This document shows, one piece after another, positions 1-7,900 of a stretch of 64,000 nucleotides of DNA (position 1 is the stretch's first letter; every line of letters begins with the position of its first letter). Position numbers and translations under genes: made by a program. The stretch covers positions 1-64,000 of the forward strand of contig NZ_QFFK01000004.1 in NCBI RefSeq assembly GCF_003149455.1, in the 5' to 3' direction. This stretch comes from Chitinophaga deserti. GTDB taxonomy: Bacteria > Bacteroidota > Bacteroidia > Chitinophagales > Chitinophagaceae. The notes beneath the pieces were generated by a model, which saw only the letters and a program-made list of their open reading frames with translations, did no database searches and was not told the origin of the DNA.

Positions 1-634
1 AGAACAGGGTTTTAATTCCGTCGAATTCGACGGAATTAAACACTATTCTTTCAAATCCCCGGCAATTGAGTTTGCAGCCTTCAATTCTAATTCCGTCGAA
101 TTCGACGGAATTAAACCCTATTCTTTCAGATCCCCGGCAATTGAGTTTGCAGCCTTCAATTCTAATTCCGTCGAATTCGACGGAATTAAACCCTATTCTT
201 TCAAATCCCCGGCAATTGAGTTTGCAGCCTTCAATTCTAATTCCGTCGAATTCGACGGAATTAAACCCTATTCTTTCAAATCCCCGGCAATTGAGTTTGC
301 AGCCTCCAATTCTAATTCCGTCGAATTCGACGGAATTAAAACCTTATACTTTCAGGTCTCCGGTAATTGAGTTTGCAGCCTCCAATTCTAATTCCGTCGA
401 ATTCGACGGAATTAAAACCCTATTCTTTCAAATCCCTGGCATTTGAGTTTGCAGCCTTCAATTCTAATTCCGTCGAATTCGACGGAATTAGAACCCTATT
501 CTTTCAAATCCCCGGCAATTGAGTTTGCAGTCTCCAATTCTAATTCCGTCGAATTCGACGGAATTAGAACCCCGCACTTTCAGATTGCTGGCAATTGGGT
601 CCTAATTCTAATTACCCCGAATTCGAGGTAATTA
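1..634. repeat. Tandem array of ~75-bp units each carrying an identical 24-bp palindrome
   Basis: Eight copies of a perfect 24-bp palindrome (half-site AATTCCGTCGAA followed by its reverse complement) begin at 14, 89, 164, 239, 314, 390, 466 and 542, so the period is 75 bp for the first four steps and 76 bp for the last three. A ninth, diverged palindrome (AATTACCC...AGGTAATT) lies at 611-634. The ~50-bp stretch between palindromes is also conserved (CTATTCTTTCAAATCCCCGG, then CAATTGAGTTTGCAGCC) but carries substitutions and a one-base insertion, whereas the 24-bp core is invariant in copies 1-8. The array is cut by the window edge, so its full length is unknown. Spacers are near-identical, so this is not a CRISPR. 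The 76-bp period breaks any reading frame, so it is unlikely to be coding. Function unknown. Confidence 0.95.
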
Positions 635-744
635 AACTCCCATGGCCTGATTAATCCCATCATTCCCTCACCCTAATTGTTGTTTTTTCATCCAAAACCC
701 CTGAAAATGTGATAATTATCAGCTTGTCTAATCCGTCTTCAGTA

Positions 745-780
745 AAAAGTACCATAAAAGCCCCAAATGTGAAAAGTACC
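745..780 (+). promoter_or_regulatory. Pair of 9-bp direct repeats upstream of the AraC gene
   Basis: AAAAGTACC occurs at 745-753 and again at 772-780, 27 bp apart. Each copy is followed a few bases later by GCCCC. AraC-family proteins commonly bind direct repeats, so this may be an autoregulatory site for the gene at 812. That is inference. The rest of 641-811 shows nothing else recognisable apart from the promoter-like box at 797. Confidence 0.35.
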
Positions 781-796
781 GCAGCCCCTTCTGGCG

Positions 797-804
797 TACC
801 TTTG
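797..804 (+). promoter_or_regulatory. TAnnTTTG -7 element before the AraC gene
   Basis: TACCTTTG fits the Bacteroidota -7 consensus TAnnTTTG exactly and sits only seven bases before the ATG at 812. If it is used, transcription would start at or next to the start codon. No clear -33 TTG element is seen at the expected distance. Confidence 0.4.
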
Positions 805-811
805 TGATGTC

Positions 812-1681
812 ATGAAATCTTCCATCCCGGTATACGATATTTGCACCATCTCCGATGGTCACCGCCATCAGGATCTCCTCACAGAGCGCCTGGGCTCGTA
901 TCTTAAAAAGAACTACCAGCGCGTCCATCAGCAGCATGGCCACTCTTTTTACCACCTGGTGCTTTTTACCGGAGGTAGCGGGTACCATACCATGGACTTC
1001 TCCCGCTTCCCCGTAGAACCCTGGCAGCTGTATTTCATGACGCCCGGACAAGTCCACAGCTGGCACCTCGGCCCGGAAACTGAAGGATATGTGGTGCACT
1101 TTTCACCCGCCTTCTTCCAGTCGTTCCTCGCCAACCCGGAATACCTGGAACGCTTCCCGTTCTTCTCCGGCCAGAGCCAGGACCAGGTAATGGCCGTGCC
1201 CGAAAAGCTGCGCACCGTCATGATGGCCATCTTCGAACAGCTCCTGCAGGCAGGGGAGGATAACGAACCCGATCTGGTGCGTGCCCTGCTCTTGCAACTG
1301 TTCCTGGAGGCCGACCGCCACATTGCCCGCGACGGGGCGGCTGGTGTTCCGCAGCAGAAGCAGCTGGTACTGCGCAACTTCATGGCCCTCATCAACCGTC
1401 ATTACCGCTCCATGCGCCTGCCCCGCGAATATGCGGAGCTGCTCTATATCACGCCTAACCACCTCAACGCCCTCTGCCAGGACCTCCTCGGTAAAACGGC
1501 CGGTGAGGTGATCCGCGAACGTGTATTACTCGAAGCCAAACGCCTGCTCACCAATGAGCAGAAAACGGTGGCCCAGATAGCGGCGGAACTCAACTTTCCT
1601 GATAACAGCTACTTCTCGCGGTTCTTCAGAAAGTATGTGAGCCAAACGCCTGAAGAATTCAGAAAAAGCCTAAACAAATAA
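812..1681 (+). CDS. AraC-family transcriptional regulator
   Basis: A 289-residue protein with the usual one-component AraC layout. Residues ~1-165 form a cupin-like sensor segment (phrases such as YFMTPGQVHSWHL resemble the beta-barrel effector domain), and the last ~100 residues form a double helix-turn-helix. The second HTH is clear: TVAQIAAELNFPDNSYFSRF followed by FRKYVSQTPEEFRKS. It is a DNA-binding regulator whose effector cannot be read from sequence. The DUF983 gene starts four bases after its stop, so the two are probably co-transcribed. The hybrid two-component system follows. Direct repeats and a -7 box lie just upstream. A sugar- or stress-responsive role is possible but not shown. 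Confidence 0.9.
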   Translation: MKSSIPVYDICTISDGHRHQDLLTERLGSYLKKNYQRVHQQHGHSFYHLVLFTGGSGYHTMDFSRFPVEPWQLYFMTPGQVHSWHLGPETEGYVVHFSPAFFQSFLANPEYLERFPFFSGQSQDQVMAVPEKLRTVMMAIFEQLLQAGEDNEPDLVRALLLQLFLEADRHIARDGAAGVPQQKQLVLRNFMALINRHYRSMRLPREYAELLYITPNHLNALCQDLLGKTAGEVIRERVLLEAKRLLTNEQKTVAQIAAELNFPDNSYFSRFFRKYVSQTPEEFRKSLNK

Positions 1682-1685
1682 AACT

Positions 1686-2126
1686 ATGTGTGCCGAAAGA
1701 AACGACCATAAGCCCAATGTTATTTTGAGCGCCTTGCAGAACAAATGTCCCCGCTGCCGCAGGGGCCGTCTTTTCACGGAATCCAACCCCTACAAGCTGG
1801 GCTCTTTCATGAAAATGAACGAGCGTTGCCCGGAGTGCGGTCAACTCAGCGAACCGGAAACCGGCTTCTTCTTCGGAACGGGATATGTGAGCTATGCGCT
1901 CTCCATCGCCCTCAGTGTATCTACTTTCGTGGCATGGTGGGTGCTGCTGGGCTTCTCCCTGCACGACAACAGCGTATTGTACTGGCTGGGTGTAAACGCC
2001 GGACTGCTCGTCATCATGCAGCCGCTGCTCATGCGCCTGAGCCGTACCATCTGGTTGTACTTTTTCGTGTACTACGACCGTAACTGGCGGGAAAAACGCT
2101 TCACGGCCCAGCCGCACGCGAATTAG
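1686..2126 (+). CDS. DUF983 family membrane protein
   Basis: A 146-residue protein with an N-terminal cytosolic zinc-ribbon-like part and C-terminal membrane segments. Two CxxC pairs are visible, CPRCRRGRLF near residue 19 and CPECG near residue 48, as in DUF983. They are followed by the family phrase ETGFFFGTGYVSYALS and two hydrophobic helices (about residues 65-90 and 95-115). The function of DUF983 is not established. The ATG lies four bases after the AraC stop, pointing to translational coupling. The product ends in a basic, polar tail. The assignment to the family is firm; no biochemical role is claimed. Confidence 0.88.
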   Translation: MCAERNDHKPNVILSALQNKCPRCRRGRLFTESNPYKLGSFMKMNERCPECGQLSEPETGFFFGTGYVSYALSIALSVSTFVAWWVLLGFSLHDNSVLYWLGVNAGLLVIMQPLLMRLSRTIWLYFFVYYDRNWREKRFTAQPHAN

Positions 2127-2198
2127 TAGCATTTTAACCGATCCTTCCACTATACGCGCATTCCGCACCCGCCCCTTGCCCTTTACCGCCGCAGTTAC

Positions 2199-2206
2199 TA
2201 TTTTTC
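2199..2206 (+). promoter_or_regulatory. Candidate -7 element before the hybrid two-component gene
   Basis: TATTTTTC is one base off TAnnTTTG, with a TTGCCC about 18-20 bp upstream (2175-2180) that could serve as the -33 element. It lies only four bases before the ATG at 2211, so either the transcript is leaderless or translation starts at the in-frame ATG at 2232. Confidence 0.3.
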
Positions 2207-2210
2207 AGGT

Positions 2211-5200
2211 ATGATGAAGGGGTTATGGAAAATGATAATGAGCCTGCTGTTGCTCATTTGCGGGATGCGCGGTACCATGCTGGCACAGCAGCAGGCTGTC
2301 AGGTTCTCTCACCTCGGCATTGCACAGGGGCTACCCCAAACCTCCGTTTACTGCATGTTCCAGGACAGCAAAGGCTTCATCTGGATGGGTACCAGTCTTG
2401 GTATCAGCCGGTACGACGGCTACGGCTTCCGCAACTTCTCCTACGACCCCGCCAATCCCTTTTCCATTCATAGCAACGATCCGCTTTCCATTGAGGAAGA
2501 TGAACACGGTAATCTGCTCATCGGCTCCGAGCAGGGCCTCGATGTGTTCGATACCCGTACTGAGAAGTTTCACCGCGTACCTGCTTTTGAGGGTACAGCC
2601 AAAGTGGCTTACCGGCATGTCAAATCACTTTTCAAAGACCGGAAAGGCCAGTTATGGGCCGGCTCCACCCTGGGATTGCTGCGTTACAATGCCAAAGAAC
2701 GCCGGCTGCAAAGGGAAATACCCGGCAAGGAAGGACGGTTTCAGCTGAATTATATCGCGGAAGATAATGCAGGTATTCTCTGGCTGGGAGGCTACTCCGG
2801 TATCCGGCGCTATAATCCGGAAACACGCCGGATGATCCCTATTCCTGAAAGTCTGGCTAACAACCCTTATTACAATAAAAGCACCCTGCATTCATTGCGG
2901 GTAGATAGTGCGCAGAACCTCTGGGCAGGCACTGCTAAACATGGACTTATCGTATGGAACAGGGCTACAGACAGTTGTGAGAATTTCCATGCAGGCGCCG
3001 GAGCCAACGCCGTAAGCAGTGATCTGGTGCGGGCCATCGGGTTTCATAATGGGGATGCATGGGTTGGTACGCGCAATGGTGTTTATGTGATCCCCGGCAA
3101 CAGAGGGGCTATCCGCAACTTTACCGTGAACCGCGACGATCCCTGGAGTATATCCTCCAACTCCATCCTCAGTTTTATGAAAGACAATGCCGGCAGCATC
3201 TGGATCGGCACTTTCTCCGGCGGGGCCAGCATCCTGCACCCCGGGAATAATAATTTCAGTTTCATTTCCGATAAAACCAATCCGCTGCCCGGCCTTAGCT
3301 ACCGGGTAACAAGCAGTATTGTGGAAGACCGCCACGGCCGCTTCTGGATAGGTACGGAAGGCGGTGGCATCAATTACTACGACAGGGATAAGGGCGTGAT
3401 CCGGCATGTGCGCGTGGGGCACGATCTGCAGCATCACATCAACCCGCAAATGGTAAAATCCATATGTCTGGATGATAAGGATGTGCTATGGATCGCTACG
3501 CTCGACGGGTTTTACAGTTACCATACCGTGTCCGGCCTCATGAAGCGCCACCCCCTGAAAGAAACGCCCCTCAATAACCTCGACGAAGTAGCATACAGTG
3601 TGCTCACAGAGGGGAACCGCCAATGGATAGGTACTAAGGCGGGATTAATCCTTCGGGAAGCAAACGGTGTATTGAAGCATTACCGCCACCGTAAAGGTGA
3701 TCCCCGGAGCCTCGTACACGACGATATCAATATCATTATCCGCGATCATGCCGGAGCAATCTGGGCAGGAACCGAAGGCGGACTGGCCTGCCTCCCTGCC
3801 GGCAGCGATCAGTTCAGTAATTACAACCTCGAGTACGATTCGGTATATAACAAAAACGCCATCATTGCCCTCTATGAAGACGACCGGCACCAAATCTGGA
3901 TCGGCACCCGCAATGGCCTGAAGCTGCTCGATAAGCAACGGCGCACTTTCCATACCCTCGATTCTACTTACGGCATGCCCAGTAATATTGTACGGGCTAT
4001 TCAGCAAGACGGGAGGGGCGATTACTGGATCAGTCAGGACAGGAGCATTACCCGCCTCGTGCTGCGCAAAGCTGCCGGCCCCTTTACCAAAGCGGATGTT
4101 GAAATCCGGAACTACCCCATGCAGAGCGGTACCAGCGCCAACGAGTTCCTGGCTGCCAACTGCCGCACTTCCCGCGGAGAGCTGATGTTTGCCGGAAGCG
4201 GGGGCGTGGTATATTTTTCTCCGGAAAACCTCGTGAGTAATACCGTACCACCACCCGTGGTGCTTACTACTTTCCTCATCAAGAACCAGCCTGTGGAAAT
4301 AGGCGGTGAAAACTCCCCGCTCAAAGAATCAGTTACCTGGTCGGATCATATTACCCTTACGCACGATCAGGCTTATTTTACCATCGGCTTTGCGGCGCTG
4401 AATTACATCAAGCCCGGCAGCAATCAATACGCCTATACGCTGGAAGGTCTCAGCGGTACGCCGGAATGGAACTACGTCGGCCGCCAGCAACAGGCCACCT
4501 ACACCAACCTCGATGCAGGGGATTACATCTTTAAAGTGAAGGCCGCCAATAACGACGGGCTCTGGAATGATCATTATACCCAGTTGCGGATAACCATACT
4601 GCCGCCACTCTGGAAAACCTGGTATGCGTGGCTCTTCTATGTACTGGCCATCGGAACAATCTTATACGCCTGCTGGAAATATTCACTGAAAACCGCCCGG
4701 TTGAAGCATGAACTGGTGCTGCAGCAGCGCTCCGGTGAGAAGGACAGGGAGCTGGCACAACGTAAGCTGTCTTTCTTCACCCATATCTCCCACGAAATCA
4801 AAACACCGCTCACCCTCATACTGGCGCCGCTGGATAAGCTGGTAGACCAGGAGAAGGGGAATACCCGTCTGCTCAATCAGCTCATGTTGATGCAGCGCAA
4901 TGGGGAACGCCTGTTAAGGCTTACTGATCAGTTGCTCGATTTCCGGAAGCTGGAGGCAGGGCATATGCAGCTGCAGGTGATGGAACAGGATGCCGTGCAG
5001 CTGGTGAGGGAAGTAGTGCTGTCGTTTGATGCCTATGCCCGCCAGCGCGGTGTGCGGCTAACCCTTTCTGCACAGGAGCCGGAAATACCCGCCTGGCTCG
5101 ACAGGGATAAGGTGGAGAAGATGCTCTATAATCTTATTTCCAACGCACTTAAATTCACGCCCTCCGGGGGCCGTATCCGTATTTCGGTGAAAACTGAAGG

Positions 5201-6335
5201 AGGGGAGCTGCTATTGCTGGCAGAAGATAATGGCGCTGGCATCCCGGAGAAACATATCGGTAAAATATTCGACCTCTTTCAGCATTTCAATGAATCCGGT
5301 CAGGAAGCTACCGGCACCGGCATCGGGCTGGCATTTACCAAAGGCCTGGTAGCATTGCACCATGGAACGATTGCTGTGGAGAGTACAACCGCTGCGGGCG
5401 GCAAGCCGGGGCAAACGTGTTTCCTCATCCGCCTGCCGGTGGGTCAGGAGGATTATCGTCCCGAAGAAAGACTGCTGGCGCAGCCCCCGCAGGAAGCTTT
5501 ACCTGCACGTGTTATAGCGGAAGAAACGGAAAAGGAAGCAGGGGATGCTGCTGCAGGGAAGCCGGTGATGCTGATTGTGGAAGATAATGAGGAGATGCTG
5601 GGCTTCATCGCAGGTCATTTCCGGGATCTGTACACGGTCCATGAAGCGCGGGATGGGAAAGAAGGCTGGCGCATTGCCACCAGCGTACTGCCGGATATTG
5701 TTATTTCTGACGTTACCATGCCGGGAATGAGCGGTACCGATTTCTGCCGGCAATTAAAGAAAGACGAACGCACCTGTCATATTCCCGTGATATTGCTTAC
5801 TGCACGCAGTCCGGTTATATTCCAGATGGAAGGCCTTGAAACCGGTGCGGATGATTACGTGACCAAGCCGTTCAATATTGGCCTGCTGCAGCTCCGTGCC
5901 CATAACCTCCTTGTTTCCCGCGCACTCCTGCGGGAGCGCTATAGCCGCGATGTTACTCTTCAGCCAGGTAATATCGCCATCACTTCGGCCGACGAACAGT
6001 TCCTTTCTAAAGTAATGCGCTTCATCGACGATAATATCATGGAAGCTTCCCTCAATGTGGAACAGCTGGCCCGGGATCTGAACCTCAGCCGCATTACCCT
6101 GCTGCGGAAAATCAAGGCGCTCACTAACCAGTCTACCATCGAGTTCATCCGCAGCTACCGGCTCAAAAAGGCAGCGCAGCTGCTCAGTACCGGGCATAAT
6201 GTAACGGAAGCGGCTTACATGGTCGGGTTCTCTGACGTGGATTATTTCCGGAAATGGTTCAAGACCGAGTTCGGCAGTACGCCGAAGGAATATGCCGCCA
6301 GCCGTCAGCATAACGGGCCAGCAAAGGAAGATTGA
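2211..6335 (+). CDS. Hybrid two-component system (sensor kinase, receiver and AraC HTH in one protein)
   Basis: This 1374-residue protein has the complete Bacteroidota HTCS order. A signal peptide is followed by a long run of Reg_prop beta-propeller repeats (recurring WIGT/WAGT with DGxG phrases, ~30-720), a Y_Y_Y domain (~720-800) and one membrane helix (~805-823). Then come a HisKA domain with H-box HISHEIKTPL (His ~861), a HATPase with N-box NLISNALKFTPSGG and G-boxes DNGAGIP and GTGIGLAF, a receiver with EDN and phospho-acceptor Asp ~1167 in ISDVTMPG, and an AraC HTH at the C-terminus. All catalytic motifs are present. HTCS proteins normally sense a periplasmic oligosaccharide and activate a neighbouring polysaccharide-utilisation gene, here plausibly the fucosidase 92 bp downstream. 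In-frame ATGs at 2214 and 2232 are alternative starts. Confidence 0.95.
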   Translation: MMKGLWKMIMSLLLLICGMRGTMLAQQQAVRFSHLGIAQGLPQTSVYCMFQDSKGFIWMGTSLGISRYDGYGFRNFSYDPANPFSIHSNDPLSIEEDEHGNLLIGSEQGLDVFDTRTEKFHRVPAFEGTAKVAYRHVKSLFKDRKGQLWAGSTLGLLRYNAKERRLQREIPGKEGRFQLNYIAEDNAGILWLGGYSGIRRYNPETRRMIPIPESLANNPYYNKSTLHSLRVDSAQNLWAGTAKHGLIVWNRATDSCENFHAGAGANAVSSDLVRAIGFHNGDAWVGTRNGVYVIPGNRGAIRNFTVNRDDPWSISSNSILSFMKDNAGSIWIGTFSGGASILHPGNNNFSFISDKTNPLPGLSYRVTSSIVEDRHGRFWIGTEGGGINYYDRDKGVIRHVRVGHDLQHHINPQMVKSICLDDKDVLWIATLDGFYSYHTVSGLMKRHPLKETPLNNLDEVAYSVLTEGNRQWIGTKAGLILREANGVLKHYRHRKGDPRSLVHDDINIIIRDHAGAIWAGTEGGLACLPAGSDQFSNYNLEYDSVYNKNAIIALYEDDRHQIWIGTRNGLKLLDKQRRTFHTLDSTYGMPSNIVRAIQQDGRGDYWISQDRSITRLVLRKAAGPFTKADVEIRNYPMQSGTSANEFLAANCRTSRGELMFAGSGGVVYFSPENLVSNTVPPPVVLTTFLIKNQPVEIGGENSPLKESVTWSDHITLTHDQAYFTIGFAALNYIKPGSNQYAYTLEGLSGTPEWNYVGRQQQATYTNLDAGDYIFKVKAANNDGLWNDHYTQLRITILPPLWKTWYAWLFYVLAIGTILYACWKYSLKTARLKHELVLQQRSGEKDRELAQRKLSFFTHISHEIKTPLTLILAPLDKLVDQEKGNTRLLNQLMLMQRNGERLLRLTDQLLDFRKLEAGHMQLQVMEQDAVQLVREVVLSFDAYARQRGVRLTLSAQEPEIPAWLDRDKVEKMLYNLISNALKFTPSGGRIRISVKTEGGELLLLAEDNGAGIPEKHIGKIFDLFQHFNESGQEATGTGIGLAFTKGLVALHHGTIAVESTTAAGGKPGQTCFLIRLPVGQEDYRPEERLLAQPPQEALPARVIAEETEKEAGDAAAGKPVMLIVEDNEEMLGFIAGHFRDLYTVHEARDGKEGWRIATSVLPDIVISDVTMPGMSGTDFCRQLKKDERTCHIPVILLTARSPVIFQMEGLETGADDYVTKPFNIGLLQLRAHNLLVSRALLRERYSRDVTLQPGNIAITSADEQFLSKVMRFIDDNIMEASLNVEQLARDLNLSRITLLRKIKALTNQSTIEFIRSYRLKKAAQLLSTGHNVTEAAYMVGFSDVDYFRKWFKTEFGSTPKEYAASRQHNGPAKED

Positions 6336-6392
6336 TCTTTTTCACCGGTGTTTTTGCTGCAAATGAAGGGTGTTTCCGGAGATGCTTACCGT

Positions 6393-6400
6393 TACTTTTG
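6393..6400 (+). promoter_or_regulatory. -7 element for the fucosidase gene
   Basis: TACTTTTG matches TAnnTTTG exactly and lies 27 bases before the ATG at 6428. It argues that translation starts at 6428 (or 6416/6419) and not at the upstream in-frame ATG at 6332, which overlaps the end of the HTCS gene. The -33 element is weak. Confidence 0.5.
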
Positions 6401-6427
6401 ATGCTATTCAAGATAATGATGAGCCAC

Positions 6428-7843
6428 ATGAAACACACCCTCACCGCCCTGGCGCTTGCGATTACATTCGCGGGATCCACACAGGCGCAAACAAAAACGC
6501 CGCTACAATACGGTGCCCAAACCACGGAAAAGCGTTCCGACGATGCCATGCAGAAATGGAGAAGCAACCGGTTCGGACAATTCATCCACTGGGGCCTCTA
6601 CGCCATCCCCGGAGGCGTATGGAACGGTAAAACCTATAACTACGCCGCAGAATTCCTTAAATCCAGCGCCCGTATACCTACCTCCACCTGGGATTCACTG
6701 ATGTACCAATTTAACCCTAAGGAGTTCGACGCCCGTGCATGGGCTAAAATGGCCAAAAATATGGGTGCCCGGTATATGACCATCACTACCAAACACCACG
6801 AAGGCTTCTGCCTGTGGCCCAGTCAATACACCAGTTTTCACATCGGAAACACCCCTTTCCGCCGCGATATCCTCAAAGAACTGGTGGAAGCCTATAATGC
6901 TGAAGGGATCGATGTGAACTTTTATTATTCCGTGCTCGACTGGCATCATCCAGACTGGCGGTATGATATTCAGTCGCCGGCAGACAGTATCGCTTTCCGC
7001 CGCTTTCTAACCTTTGCGGGTAACCAGCTGAAGGAGCTTGCCACTAATTACCCTACGGTGAAAGCCTTCTGGTTCGATGGTACCTGGGATAGCTCCATCA
7101 AGAAAAACGGATGGTGGACGCTTGAAATGGAAAAGATGCTTAAATCCGTACGCCCCGGTATGATCGTGAACAGCCGCCTGCGGGCAGATGATTTCGGGAA
7201 GCGCCACTTCGATTCCAATAACCAGCTGATGGGCGATTATGAATCCGGCTACGAGCGCCGCCTTCCCAATGCCGTGAAAGATGTGAAAGTGACTCAGTGG
7301 GACTGGGAAGCCTGTATGACCGTGCCGGAAAACCAGTGGGGGTATCACCGCGACTGGTCTGTCAGCCACGTTAAATCGCCGTTGGAGCTGCTGGAAATGC
7401 TGGTACATTCCACCTCCATGGGCGGTAACTTTCTCCTGAACTTCGGGCCTGATGGTAACGGCGGCTTCCGGAAAGAAGAGCTGCACATCGCCAAAACCAT
7501 TGGCAACTGGATGCAGCAACATGGTAATGTGATCTGGAATTGCGGATATGCCGGATGGGAGAAGCAGGACTGGGGATATTTTACCCGTCAGGAAGGCAGC
7601 GCAGTGGTGAATATGATTGTGTTCAATAAACCTGTGTCCGGTTTACTGAAAGTGAAGGTGCCTAATAACGTGAAGATTCTTACAGCACGCTCCGGTAATA
7701 AAGCCTGGAAGGTGGAAGAGATAGCGAAGAATGAATATTACATTCATTATACCGCCAAAAAGATGACAGGGCCGGAAGTGATTGTGCTGGAAACGGAGAA
7801 AGCGGGGCAGCAGGGCGATAAGTACCAGGAAGCTAAAACCTGA
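6428..7843 (+). CDS. GH29 alpha-L-fucosidase
   Basis: A 471-residue secreted glycoside hydrolase. The chosen start gives a clean signal peptide, MKHTLTALALAITFAGSTQA, whereas the longer open frame would place ~32 odd residues before it. GH29 signatures are clear: WFGQ-type FGQFIHWGLYAIPGG, then KHHEGFCLWPS, FYYSVLDWHHPDW and AFWFDGTWD, which carries the probable nucleophile Asp ~217. Further on is LLNFGPDGNG, typical of the end of the barrel. It removes alpha-linked L-fucose from glycans by a retaining mechanism, most likely in the periplasm. It follows the HTCS gene, its probable regulator. A strong terminator lies 27 bp after the stop. The linkage preference cannot be read from sequence. 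Confidence 0.93.
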   Translation: MKHTLTALALAITFAGSTQAQTKTPLQYGAQTTEKRSDDAMQKWRSNRFGQFIHWGLYAIPGGVWNGKTYNYAAEFLKSSARIPTSTWDSLMYQFNPKEFDARAWAKMAKNMGARYMTITTKHHEGFCLWPSQYTSFHIGNTPFRRDILKELVEAYNAEGIDVNFYYSVLDWHHPDWRYDIQSPADSIAFRRFLTFAGNQLKELATNYPTVKAFWFDGTWDSSIKKNGWWTLEMEKMLKSVRPGMIVNSRLRADDFGKRHFDSNNQLMGDYESGYERRLPNAVKDVKVTQWDWEACMTVPENQWGYHRDWSVSHVKSPLELLEMLVHSTSMGGNFLLNFGPDGNGGFRKEELHIAKTIGNWMQQHGNVIWNCGYAGWEKQDWGYFTRQEGSAVVNMIVFNKPVSGLLKVKVPNNVKILTARSGNKAWKVEEIAKNEYYIHYTAKKMTGPEVIVLETEKAGQQGDKYQEAKT

Positions 7844-7870
7844 TAATCAGATTAACATATTGTTTTAGTG

Positions 7871-7900
7871 AAGGCTCCCGTTTCAGGGGGCCTTTATTAT
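7871..7900 (+). terminator. Rho-independent terminator after the fucosidase
   Basis: AAGGCTCCC (7871-7879) pairs with GGGGGCCTT (7886-7894, one G-T pair) around a six-base loop, followed by TATTATTTG. It overlaps the last codons of the convergent PAS gene by a few bases. Confidence 0.7.

Noticed and set aside
66..631. Open frames giving 25-residue repeat proteins across the palindrome array
   Set aside because: They arise because the unit is 75 bp. The frame breaks where the period changes to 76 bp, and there is no promoter or signal peptide.
1..634. CRISPR array
   Set aside because: The segments between palindromes are near-identical to each other, not unique spacers, and no cas gene is near.
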